Below, piece after piece: positions 8,716 to 16,069 of a DNA stretch of 41,908 nt. Below the pieces are notes generated by a model. The model searched no databases, had not been told where the DNA came from, and worked only from the letters and a program-made list of their open reading frames with translations. This DNA comes from Paracoccaceae bacterium (lineage in GTDB: Bacteria > Pseudomonadota > Alphaproteobacteria > Rhodobacterales > Rhodobacteraceae): NCBI GenBank assembly GCA_018607905.1, contig JABBAP010000042.1, positions 1 through 41,908 of the forward strand, in the 5' to 3' direction. Numbering within the stretch: position 1 is the first letter of the stretch; each line of letters begins with the position of its first letter. A program made the translations under genes and the position numbers.

Positions 8716-8745
8716 AAGGCCTGCCAATTTGGCGGGCCTTTTTTA
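8716..8745 (+). terminator. Intrinsic terminator after rplI
   Basis: A 10-bp stem (AAGGCCTGCC with GGCGGGCCTT, one G-T wobble) around an AATTT loop is followed by a T-run. It lies 22 nt after the rplI stop and closes the ribosomal protein operon. Confidence 0.88.
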
Positions 8746-8926
8746 TTCTGCAGGTCGATTTTATTTTTCGGCGCAAATCAGCTCGGTTCGCTTCACTGAA
8801 AAATACTGATCCGCCTAGCCAACTTCTTCGTATATTTAACATCAACACCGGGACATCGGGCCGCTAACGCCCAATCACGAACCTGTTAAAGCACTATACT
8901 CGAATAAAAATCGAGGTAAGGTGTTT

Positions 8927-8965
8927 ATGTATTACAAGCGTCGGGACAGACCTGTCGCATATTGA
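8927..8965 (+). CDS. Possible 12-residue leader peptide upstream of the TPR gene
   Basis: An ATG at 8927 preceded by a purine-rich GAGGTAAGG encodes MYYKRRDRPVAY. Its TGA at 8963-8965 overlaps the ribosome binding site of the TPR gene. Upstream lie a TATACT (8895-8900) that could be a -10 box and a small CTCGA/TCGAG hairpin (8899-8915). A translated leader whose stop sits on the next Shine-Dalgarno is a classical coupling layout. The peptide is very short, so chance is a real alternative. Confidence 0.3.
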   Translation: MYYKRRDRPVAY

Positions 8966-8976
8966 AGGAGCATAAC

Positions 8977-9513
8977 ATGAAATTTTTACCTTTGGTCACC
9001 GCAGCAATGGTCAGCCTCTCGTTTGCAGGGAGCGCATTTGCAGCCAGCGATGGCGGCAGCAGCTCAACAAAAGCCTCCGAAAAGAAATGTAAGAAAAAGG
9101 GTCTTGTGTACGACAAGAAGACCAAAAAATGTGTCGAAGCATCGCGCGGCATGTTTGACGATGATTTCATTTATATCAACGCACGCGCCATGGCTTACGA
9201 CGGCCAGTTCCAGCATGCGATCAACCTTCTTCAACTTGCCGATAACCAAGACGACCCACGGGTCCTGAACTACTTGGGTTTCTCGAACCGCAAATTGGGC
9301 CGCACCGCAATCGCAATGGAATATTACCAACGCGCTTTGGCGATTAACCCAGATTACATCCTCGCACGCAGCTACATGGGCCAAGGCATGGTTGCTGATG
9401 GCAACATGGATGGCGCCAAAGAACAGCTCGCTGAAATTAGCGAACGCGGCCACCAAGACAGCTGGGCTTACGTGATGCTGGAAAATGCGATCCAAACAAC
9501 TGTCACATACTAA
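8977..9513 (+). CDS. Exported tetratricopeptide repeat protein
   Basis: A 178-residue protein with a signal peptide (MKFLPLVTAAMVSLSFAGSAFA, cleavage before ASD). A Lys/Cys-rich linker (KKCKKKGLVYDKKTKKCVE) carries two cysteines that could form a disulphide. From residue about 75 come TPR-type helices, including DPRVLNYLGFSNRKLGRTAI and YYQRALAINPDYILARSYMG. TPRs bind partner proteins; the partner is unknown. The ATG at 8977 follows GAAGGAG at 8964-8970 and is preferred to a TTG at 8962. A terminator follows. Confidence 0.85.
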   Translation: MKFLPLVTAAMVSLSFAGSAFAASDGGSSSTKASEKKCKKKGLVYDKKTKKCVEASRGMFDDDFIYINARAMAYDGQFQHAINLLQLADNQDDPRVLNYLGFSNRKLGRTAIAMEYYQRALAINPDYILARSYMGQGMVADGNMDGAKEQLAEISERGHQDSWAYVMLENAIQTTVTY

Positions 9514-9537
9514 TCGGGCGTGATAGACTGATAAATG

Positions 9538-9564
9538 CGGCCGCCTTTGGGTGGCCGTTTTTTT
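9538..9564 (+). terminator. Intrinsic terminator after the TPR gene
   Basis: An 8-bp stem (CGGCCGCC with GGTGGCCG, one wobble pair) with a short loop is followed by seven T residues, 25 nt after the TPR stop codon. Confidence 0.85.
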
Positions 9565-9580
9565 GTGAAAGGATCAGAAA

Positions 9581-9964
9581 ATGGCTTTGGAAATGGACGA
9601 CAGCCTAAATGTCTTGGGCGAAGCACTAAAGCCCTGTTCAACAGATCCACTCACAGGTTTCTTTCGCGATGGCTGTTGCAACACAGGTCCAGCCGATCGC
9701 GGCAAACACACGGTTTGCTGTCTGCTCACTGATGAATTCCTCGAATTTTCCAAATCTATGGGCAATGACCTATCTACACCCCGCCCCGAATTTGGCTTTG
9801 ATGGCTTAAACGCGGGCGATCGCTGGTGCCTTTGCGCAGATCGCTGGGCACAGGCCGATGCCAATAACGCCGCGCCCCATGTGGTTCTGGAATCCACGCA
9901 CCTAAACACCCTTGAAATCATTCCGTTCGAAATTCTGCGCCAAAAAGCGCTCGATATGAATTAG
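9581..9964 (+). CDS. DUF2237 family protein
   Basis: A 127-residue cytosolic protein matching the DUF2237 pattern: NVLGEALKPCSTDPLTGFFRDG near the start, HTVCCLLTDEFLEFSKSMGNDL in the middle, then GDRWCLCADRW and LESTHLNTLEIIPFEIL. Cys and Trp positions are typical of the family. Its biochemical function is unknown. An AAAGGA ribosome binding site precedes the start, and the gene sits alone just after a terminator. Confidence 0.92.
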   Translation: MALEMDDSLNVLGEALKPCSTDPLTGFFRDGCCNTGPADRGKHTVCCLLTDEFLEFSKSMGNDLSTPRPEFGFDGLNAGDRWCLCADRWAQADANNAAPHVVLESTHLNTLEIIPFEILRQKALDMN

Positions 9965-9986
9965 AGCGCACTACCTTAAGGCCAAA

Positions 9987-10017
9987 CTGGCCCTACGCAG
10001 CCAAAACTCTGGCCCTA
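9987..10017 (+). promoter_or_regulatory. Direct repeat upstream of tpa, TauR-box-like
   Basis: The 9-mer CTGGCCCTA occurs twice, at 9987-9995 and 10009-10017, start to start 22 bp (about two helical turns). From memory, the MocR-type regulator TauR of Rhodobacter binds directly repeated CTGGACYTAA near tpa; these copies differ from it in one core base plus the last base. An imperfect palindrome (AGCGTGAAT, C, ATTCGCGCT) at 10061-10079 also lies in this 5' region. Confidence 0.5.
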
Positions 10018-10109
10018 TACATTGGTCCGATTTTTCAGCTTTGTTCAGTGTTAGAAAACCAGCGTGAATCATTCGCGCTCACTCCTCTGACAACTGAAAG
10101 GTGCCTGCA

Positions 10110-11492
10110 ATGGACTCGATGACCACCAATGACATTCAAGAAATCGTTGAAAACGACCGCGCCCACGTTTGGCACCACCTGATCCAGCACAAACCGTTTG
10201 AAACCATTGACCCGCGCATCATCGTAGAGGGCAAAGGCAACCGTGTTTGGGACCAAAAAGGCAAAGAACACCTCGATGCCGTGTCTGGCGGCGTTTGGAC
10301 CGTAAACGTCGGCTATGGCCGCGAACGTATCGCCGATGCCGTACGCGATCAGTTGGTGAAAATGAACTATTTCGCCCAAACAGCAGGTTCCATCCCGGGC
10401 TCCATCTTTTCCAAGATGTTGATCGACAAAATGCCAGGCCTGTCGCGCGTGTATTACGCAAACTCTGGTTCTGAAGCGAACGAAAAAGCCTTCAAAATGG
10501 TGCGCCAGTTGTCTTATGGCAAACACGGTGGCAAGAAATCCAAAATCTTGTTCCGCGAGCGGGATTACCACGGCACAACAATAGCCTGTCTCTCTGCGGG
10601 TGGCCAACCAGAACGCAACGCGCAATACGGCCCGTTCACCCCTGGTTTTGTTGAAATCCCACACTGCCTAGAATACCGTAACCAGTTCGGCGTCACTGCA
10701 GAACAATACGGCGAAGCCTGTGTCAAAGCGACCGAAGCCGTGATCCTGCGCGAAGGTCCAGATACAATCGGTTCCATCTGCCTTGAGCCAATCACGGCTG
10801 GCGGCGGCGTTATCGTGCCACCAAAAGGTTACTGGGAAGGCATCCAAGAGCTGTGCAAAAAATACGAAATCCTGCTGCACATCGACGAAGTCGTTTGTGG
10901 CGTGGGCCGCACAGGCACTTGGTTTGGCTACCAACACTACGACATCAAGCCAGATTTCGTGACAATGGCCAAAGGCGTTGCCTCTGGTTACGCCGCGATT
11001 TCATGCTGTGTCACCACAGAAAACGTGTTCAACATGTTCAAGGACACGCCTGACGATCCCATGTCCTATTTCCGCGACGTATCCACATTCGGCGGCTGTA
11101 CTGCTGGCCCAGCAGCAGCAGTTGAAAACATGCGGATCATCGAAGAAGAAGGTCTTTTGCAGAACACCATCAACGTCGGTGAATACTGTCTCGATAAATT
11201 GGGCGAGCTGATGGACAAACACGCCGTTGTTGGCGACGTGCGCGGCAAAGGCCTGTTCCTAGGGGCAGAACTTGTCAAAGATCGCGACACAAAAGAAGCC
11301 GCAGACGAAAAACTGGTCGCAGCCGTTTGCGCCAACTGTATGGAACAAGGCGTCATCATCGGCATGACCAACCGCTCCCTGCCGGGCCTAAACAACACCC
11401 TGTGCCTGTCCCCTGCGCTGATTTCCACCAACGACGACATCGACCAAATCGTCGGCGCAATAGACAAAGCTTTGGGCGACGTTTTCGGCTAA
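10110..11492 (+). CDS. tpa: Taurine:pyruvate aminotransferase
   Basis: A class III PLP-dependent aminotransferase of 460 residues. Tpa converts taurine and pyruvate to sulfoacetaldehyde and alanine in the cytosol. The segments DAVSGGVWTVNVGYGRERI, YYANSGSEANEKAFKMVRQ, RDYHGTTIACLSAGGQPER and FTPGFVEIPHCLEYRNQF are close to Tpa as I know it. HIDEVVCGVGRTG and the Lys in FVTMAKGVASG form the PLP site. ATG 10110 is chosen over GTG 10101 because GAAAGGTG lies at the right distance. tauABC, tauR and xsc are absent from the window, so sulfoacetaldehyde handling must be encoded elsewhere. Another omega-amino acid substrate remains possible. Confidence 0.75.
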   Translation: MDSMTTNDIQEIVENDRAHVWHHLIQHKPFETIDPRIIVEGKGNRVWDQKGKEHLDAVSGGVWTVNVGYGRERIADAVRDQLVKMNYFAQTAGSIPGSIFSKMLIDKMPGLSRVYYANSGSEANEKAFKMVRQLSYGKHGGKKSKILFRERDYHGTTIACLSAGGQPERNAQYGPFTPGFVEIPHCLEYRNQFGVTAEQYGEACVKATEAVILREGPDTIGSICLEPITAGGGVIVPPKGYWEGIQELCKKYEILLHIDEVVCGVGRTGTWFGYQHYDIKPDFVTMAKGVASGYAAISCCVTTENVFNMFKDTPDDPMSYFRDVSTFGGCTAGPAAAVENMRIIEEEGLLQNTINVGEYCLDKLGELMDKHAVVGDVRGKGLFLGAELVKDRDTKEAADEKLVAAVCANCMEQGVIIGMTNRSLPGLNNTLCLSPALISTNDDIDQIVGAIDKALGDVFG

Positions 11493-11510
11493 AGTTAAGC
11501 CATTAGAATT

Positions 11511-11544
11511 GCAAAGGGCCGCAGAATAATCTGCGGCCCTTTGC
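11511..11544. terminator. Bidirectional terminator between tpa and hxlR-type gene
   Basis: A perfect 15-bp stem with a 4-nt ATAA loop lies between two convergent genes. CTTT and AAAG stretches at its flanks would serve both directions. Confidence 0.85.
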
Positions 11545-11545
11545 G

Positions 11546-11974
11546 TTAGAAATCAAACGCACCTTGTGAAATTGGCGGATCAACTTTCGCCGCTTTCGCC
11601 TTGGGTTTCGCCTTCACAGGCTTTGCGTCATCGCCAAGCCCGGCTGGCACGTCCCCAACATCGTCAATATTCGCGACCGCCCAATCCACCATCACAGACA
11701 TAATCGGCACCAATCCCGCACCTTTATCCGTGATCGAATACTCAAACCGTTTCGGCTTTTCCTGATACTGGGTTTTCACCACATAACCGCCTTCAACCAA
11801 CCCCAGCAAGCGGCTCGACAACAGGTTCGTGGGTAATGGCTCGCCGCTCTCCAGAAAGCCACTAAACTTCTTTGGGCCAGCCAAAAGGTCACGCAGCAGG
11901 ATGAACGTCCATTTATCCCCCCACTGATCCAGAAAACAGGACAACGGGCAATCGGAACGGCGGTTGTTAGGCAT
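11546..11974 (-). CDS. HxlR family transcriptional regulator
   Basis: A 142-residue winged-helix DNA-binding protein. The HxlR hallmark CPLSCFLDQWGDKWTFILLR begins at about residue 9, followed by LLAGPKKFSGF, the recognition-helix region TNLLSSRLLGLVEGGYV and a wing with YSITDKGAGLVPIM. Residues 105-142 form a Lys/Ala/Pro-rich tail not present in minimal HxlR proteins. HxlR members often sense reactive aldehydes or redox state through the N-terminal Cys; the effector here is unknown. A 14-bp perfect palindrome lies 14 nt upstream of the start and is a likely autoregulatory operator. Confidence 0.92.
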   Translation of the reverse strand: MPNNRRSDCPLSCFLDQWGDKWTFILLRDLLAGPKKFSGFLESGEPLPTNLLSSRLLGLVEGGYVVKTQYQEKPKRFEYSITDKGAGLVPIMSVMVDWAVANIDDVGDVPAGLGDDAKPVKAKPKAKAAKVDPPISQGAFDF

Positions 11975-11987
11975 GTGTATCTCAGCA

Positions 11988-12020
11988 ATAAGGTCGCTTT
12001 AACTTATAAAGCGACCTTAT
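11988..12020 (-). promoter_or_regulatory. Palindromic operator upstream of the HxlR gene
   Basis: A perfect inverted repeat, ATAAGGTCGCTTTA and its complement with a 5-bp spacer (ACTTA), lies between pit and the HxlR gene. No T-run follows on either strand, which argues against a terminator. Position just upstream of a regulator start favours an operator. Confidence 0.7.
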
Positions 12021-12056
12021 CAAAAACAAAAGCAAGTAACTGCAATTGAACGAATT

Positions 12057-13541
12057 TTACCCCGCAAACGTGTTCAGGATAAAGAACACAATCGCAGACA
12101 ACAGCGCCGCCGCAGGGACCGTGATCACCCAAGCGGCCACAATCGTCAGGAAGTGAGAGCGCCGCACCAATTTGCGATGTTTGCGCTTTTTCTTCTCCGC
12201 TTTTGCCGCCTCAACAGCCACGACCTCATCCACATAGGAATTGCTTGTCGTCACCCGCCAATGGGCCTCGCGGAAGAAACCAACGCCAAACACCGCGCCA
12301 ACCGCAATATGCGTTGAACTCACCGGCAGGCCAAGCGAGCTGGCAACAATCACCGTAATCGCCGCAGACAGCGCCACACAATAAGCACGCAGCGGGTTCA
12401 GCTTAGTGATCTGCTGACCCACCATGCGGATCAGTTTTGGACCAAACAACAACAGACCAAACGACAGGCCAAATGCGCCCACAACCATCACCCAGATCGG
12501 GATCGACACTTTGGCCAGCACGTCGCCAGCCTCGGCAGTGTGAACAATCGCTGCCAGTGGCCCAACCGCATTTGCAACATCATTTGCACCGTGGGCAAAC
12601 GACAATAACGCCGCAGAAAAGATCATCGGGATCGTAAACAATCCACGCACTGTTTCTTTGGTGTTTTCCTTGCCTTCAGACTGTTTTCGGATCAACGGAC
12701 GGGTCACAAAATAAACAACACTCGCAATACCCAATCCAATAAGCAACGCGGTTTGCAGATCAATCTTGATGATCTTCTTAAAGCCCTTCACAGCCAGATA
12801 CGCCGAAAACGCACCCGCCATGATCGCAATCATCACAGGAACCCAACGCCGTGCGGCCTCGATCTTGTCTTTGCGATCAGAAACTTGGGCCTTGATAAAC
12901 CACAAGAACAACGCAGCAACCAAACCACCCAGAACAGGTGAAATCACCCAGCTGGCAGCAATCTTACCCATCGTTGGCCAGTTCACAGCGGCAAAACCCG
13001 CAGCCGCGATCCCTGCCCCCATAACACCGCCCACAACCGAATGTGTCGTGGATACAGGCGCGCCGATCCAAGTGGCCAAATTCACCCAAACCGCGGATGC
13101 AATCAACGCCGCCATCATCGCCCAGATAAACACTTGGGGTTCGCCAACCGCACTTGGATCAATAATACCTTTGGAAATCGTGCCAACCACATCGCCGCCC
13201 GCCAATAACGCGCCTGCGCTCTCAAAGACTGCGGCGATAAGCAACGCACCACCCATCGACAACGCACCCGCGCCAACCGCAGGCCCAACATTGTTGGCCA
13301 CATCGTTTGCGCCAATGTTCAGCGCCATATACGCGCCAAGTCCCGCCGCGATTGCGATGGTCAGGCCACTGCCGCCCCATCCAAACACAGAAGCAGCCGC
13401 CAGCGTGGCGATCAAAATAAACAAAGCCGCCAGTGCAGGTGCAACAAGCGGCTTACGAATGGCCGCATTGGCCTCTTCTAAATACACGCGACTTTTGAGG
13501 TCGCGATCGAGCGTTTTATTTGGGCGAGGTGTCTTAACCAT
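12057..13541 (-). CDS. pit: PiT family inorganic phosphate transporter
   Basis: A 494-residue low-affinity, cation-coupled inner membrane phosphate transporter. The two PiT signature repeats are visible: GANDVANNVGPAVG in the N-terminal half and HGANDVANAVGPLA in the C-terminal half, each amid several hydrophobic helices. A basic cytosolic stretch (KAEKKKRKHRKLVRRS) precedes the last helix. A CGGAGAAC ribosome binding site precedes the start. A Pho-box-like repeat sits directly before a candidate -10 box, so PhoB control is likely. In Sinorhizobium, PhoB represses pit; the sign here cannot be read from sequence. Confidence 0.95.
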   Translation of the reverse strand: MVKTPRPNKTLDRDLKSRVYLEEANAAIRKPLVAPALAALFILIATLAAASVFGWGGSGLTIAIAAGLGAYMALNIGANDVANNVGPAVGAGALSMGGALLIAAVFESAGALLAGGDVVGTISKGIIDPSAVGEPQVFIWAMMAALIASAVWVNLATWIGAPVSTTHSVVGGVMGAGIAAAGFAAVNWPTMGKIAASWVISPVLGGLVAALFLWFIKAQVSDRKDKIEAARRWVPVMIAIMAGAFSAYLAVKGFKKIIKIDLQTALLIGLGIASVVYFVTRPLIRKQSEGKENTKETVRGLFTIPMIFSAALLSFAHGANDVANAVGPLAAIVHTAEAGDVLAKVSIPIWVMVVGAFGLSFGLLLFGPKLIRMVGQQITKLNPLRAYCVALSAAITVIVASSLGLPVSSTHIAVGAVFGVGFFREAHWRVTTSNSYVDEVVAVEAAKAEKKKRKHRKLVRRSHFLTIVAAWVITVPAAALLSAIVFFILNTFAG

Positions 13542-13612
13542 TTCAGGTTCTCCGGAATTCCGGCACAGCGCCGGTCACATCATTTCACGCGGTGATTCCC
13601 GCGCTTGTGACC

Positions 13613-13646
13613 AATATATAAATTTAATGTAACAGTCATGTGACAA
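13613..13646 (-). promoter_or_regulatory. Pho-box-like promoter of pit
   Basis: On the minus strand the region 13646-13629 reads TTGTCAC, four bases, CTGTTAC. That is two 7-bp repeats with the 11-bp period of PhoB sites (consensus CTGTCAT). Ten bases downstream is TATATT (13618-13613), a good -10 box, so the repeats take the place of a -35 as in known PhoB promoters. The leader also holds a nested inverted repeat (GGTCACA/TGTGACC at 13573-13612 around CGCGG/CCGCG). Confidence 0.6.
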
Positions 13647-13665
13647 AAATCAGATGACTGGGCTT

Positions 13666-13908
13666 TTATTGATCCGTATCTGGATCAGCGTCTGGGTCTG
13701 CTTGGCCGATGCCCTTGAACACAGATTTAAACGGCAAGGCCCAAGCCACACCAAAGAAAACATACAGCAAAAACTGCACAAAACCGTGCAATCCAACCGC
13801 GCGTGTCAGGATATTCATCACGGTTACAACAACCACGATGTAAATCGGCAACCAGATCAACAACAGAACCAGCGACCAACCGCGTCGCGCCTTATAAGAT
13901 AGTGCCAT
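13666..13908 (-). CDS. DUF2842 family small membrane protein
   Basis: An 80-residue protein starting MALSYKARRGWSLVLLLIWL, with two predicted membrane helices (about 12-33 and 42-62) and WALPFKSVFKGIGQ between the second helix and an acidic tail. This matches the DUF2842 family found in alphaproteobacteria; function unknown. The ATG at 13908 has AGGACGA upstream and is preferred to a longer frame that would overlap purA. It starts 11 nt after the purA stop, so the two genes are very likely co-transcribed. Confidence 0.85.
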   Translation of the reverse strand: MALSYKARRGWSLVLLLIWLPIYIVVVVTVMNILTRAVGLHGFVQFLLYVFFGVAWALPFKSVFKGIGQADPDADPDTDQ

Positions 13909-13919
13909 GACAGTCGTCC

Positions 13920-15215
13920 TTAATCCGCAAACGGGTCGGTTACCAAAATGGTGTCTTCGCGCTCTGGTGAGGTTGAAACCAACGCAACGGGGCAATCAAT
14001 CAGCTCCTCAACACGGCGCACATATTTGATCGCCGCCGCAGGCAGATCCGCCCAAGAACGCGCGCCTTCAGTGCTTTCCGACCAGCCCGGAATATCTTCA
14101 TAAATCGGAACACACCGCGCCTGCTGATCCGCCGCCGTTGGCAAATAATCCAACCGCTCACCGTCCAAATCATAGGCCACACAGATTTTCAGCGTTTCAA
14201 ACCCGTCCAAAACATCCAGCTTGGTCAGGCAAATCCCAGTGATCCCAGAGGTGGCGCAAGTTTGGCGCAACAATGCCGCATCAAACCAACCACAGCGGCG
14301 TTTGCGCCCTGTCGTGGTGCCAAATTCATGCCCCCGTTCGCCCAAACGCTGTCCATCGGCGTCGTGCAATTCTGATGGAAACGGCCCCTCACCCACACGC
14401 GTCGTGTACGCTTTGACGATCCCCAGAACATAATCAATCGCCGTTGGCCCAAGGCCAACACCCGTCGCCGCTTGGCCCGCAATCACATTGGATGACGTCA
14501 CAAACGGATAAGTCCCGAAATCAATATCCAGCAACGCCCCTTGCGCGCCTTCAAACAAAATGCGTTTGCCCGCTTTGCGCTTATCCGCCAGCACTTTCCA
14601 AACAGGTGCCGCGAATGGCAGAATCTTTGGTGCAATCTCGCGCAGTTGCGCAATCAGTTCATCGCGATCAACTTCATCGAATCCCAAACCTTTGCGCAGC
14701 GGATTATGATGCTGCAATGCCCGATCAACACGCGCTTCTAACGTGGCATCATCGGCCAGATCCGCCACACGAATAGAACGACGACCCACCTTATCTTCAT
14801 AGGCTGGTCCAATACCGCGCCCGGTTGTGCCAATCTTGGTGCCCTTGCTCGCCGCTTCTTCGCGCACGCGATCCAACTCACCATGAATCGGCAGGATCAG
14901 CGGCGTATTTTCCGCAATCATCAGGTTTTCAGGGGAAATTTCCACGCCCTGCGCCTCGATAATCGCGATTTCTTTAATCAAATGCCACGGATCCAACACC
15001 ACACCATTGCCAATAACCGACAATTTGCCGCCGCGCACAACGCCCGATGGCAGCGCGTGCAACTTGTACACTTTCCCATCAATAACCAACGTATGCCCAG
15101 CATTGTGACCGCCCTGAAAGCGCGCAATCACATCGGCACGCTCCGACAACCAGTCTACAATCTTACCCTTGCCCTCATCGCCCCATTGCGCGCCGACAAC
15201 TACTACATTGGCCAT
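13920..15215 (-). CDS. purA: Adenylosuccinate synthetase
   Basis: PurA makes adenylosuccinate from IMP, aspartate and GTP, the first committed step to AMP. The 431-residue protein begins [20 protein letters not shown] with Asp13, and His41 lies in GGHNAGHT; both are catalytic. [14 protein letters not shown] and [13 protein letters not shown] are also diagnostic, and TKLDVLDG lies in the C-terminal part. The start is set by AGGAC at the right distance and by the family start; a 22-codon upstream extension is rejected. It leads a purA-DUF2842 operon and diverges from secG. Confidence 0.98.
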   Translation of the reverse strand: MANVVVVGAQWGDEGKGKIVDWLSERADVIARFQGGHNAGHTLVIDGKVYKLHALPSGVVRGGKLSVIGNGVVLDPWHLIKEIAIIEAQGVEISPENLMIAENTPLILPIHGELDRVREEAASKGTKIGTTGRGIGPAYEDKVGRRSIRVADLADDATLEARVDRALQHHNPLRKGLGFDEVDRDELIAQLREIAPKILPFAAPVWKVLADKRKAGKRILFEGAQGALLDIDFGTYPFVTSSNVIAGQAATGVGLGPTAIDYVLGIVKAYTTRVGEGPFPSELHDADGQRLGERGHEFGTTTGRKRRCGWFDAALLRQTCATSGITGICLTKLDVLDGFETLKICVAYDLDGERLDYLPTAADQQARCVPIYEDIPGWSESTEGARSWADLPAAAIKYVRRVEELIDCPVALVSTSPEREDTILVTDPFAD

Positions 15216-15455
15216 ATCGTTTGTCCTGTGATGTTCAAAAACCCTGCCCCGTATAGCGATCCATCGGCTGGGCCGAAACACCTAAATCGCCGCAGCACCA
15301 GATCACAGCCAGAAACCCGCTTCAATGTTCTCCAAATACCTATGAAGCTGCCCCTCAAACACGCACTTCCCATTAGACAACCCCTCCACAATCCGCTATT
15401 CACCCGCCCATACCGCTTCGCGCGGGCCACAGACCTGATCAAAAGACACGCACAC

Positions 15456-15824
15456 ATGCAAAATATCATCCTCGTTATCCTCCTCATTCTGGCACTTTGC
15501 TTGATTGTGACCGTCCTTCTGCAACGCTCTGAGGGCGGCGGCTTGGGCATCGGTGGCGGTGGTGGTGGCACAGGTGGTCGTCCTGCGGCCTCTCCAGTGG
15601 CAAAACTAACGTGGTTTTTTGGCGCAGGCTTCATGATCGCATGTTTGGCACTCACAGTTATTTCGTCGCGCGAAGCTGCAAATGATTCTCTGCTGACAGG
15701 CGATCTTACCGCGCCAGCAACAGCCGCGACGGACGACGAAACAACATCTCCTCTGGGTTCAGGCAGCCTCTTGCCACCAACCGCAGAGGACGAGCCAGCG
15801 ACACCGCCCACAGCGGAAGACTAA
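15456..15824 (+). CDS. secG: Preprotein translocase subunit SecG
   Basis: SecG is the small accessory subunit of SecYEG. The 122-residue protein starts MQNIILVILLILALCLIVTV, carries the characteristic LLQRSEGGGLGIGGGGGGTG loop, and has a second membrane segment (LTWFFGAGFMIACLALTVIS). The C-terminal 45 residues are Thr/Asp/Pro-rich and low-complexity. No strong Shine-Dalgarno is seen. Location upstream of pyrG is common in alphaproteobacteria. The 240-nt region before it, shared with purA, holds no gene that I can see. Confidence 0.95.
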   Translation: MQNIILVILLILALCLIVTVLLQRSEGGGLGIGGGGGGTGGRPAASPVAKLTWFFGAGFMIACLALTVISSREAANDSLLTGDLTAPATAATDDETTSPLGSGSLLPPTAEDEPATPPTAED

Positions 15825-15941
15825 ACACGTCGCGCCACTGCGCAAAAACTCAAAATCGAACCCTCACAGGTCCGACCCATTTTTGCCCCCCTACACCTAG
15901 CGGCCTTCGCAACTTTATCCGCTAAATCTTGCGGTTCAGGC

Positions 15942-15971
15942 TTGCCAATTCCCCCCGAATCCCATTATCCT
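15942..15971 (+). promoter_or_regulatory. Candidate pyrG promoter
   Basis: TTGCCA (15942-15947), an 18-bp spacer and TATCCT (15966-15971) approximate a sigma-70 promoter about 100 nt before the pyrG start. The rest of the 245-nt secG-pyrG gap shows no gene. Confidence 0.35.
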
Positions 15972-16069
15972 TAAATCCCGTGGACATGGTTACGTGTCAG
16001 GCCAATCGGCATCTGCTGCCGACTGAAACGGACCACCAAAAAACAACAAAAACACGGGAGCAGCCACGA

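Noticed and set aside
13552-13563. Perfect 12-bp palindrome overlapping the pit ribosome binding site
   Set aside because: It is short and G+C-rich; the Pho-box and nested repeats upstream explain regulation better, and no regulator is implied.
12766-13632. A 288-codon plus-strand frame opposite pit
   Set aside because: It is antisense to the clear PiT coding sequence and gives an Ala/Pro-rich product without motifs.
14883-15455. A long upstream extension of secG
   Set aside because: It lies within and antisense to purA and is not SecG-like; SecG begins at the ATG at 15456.
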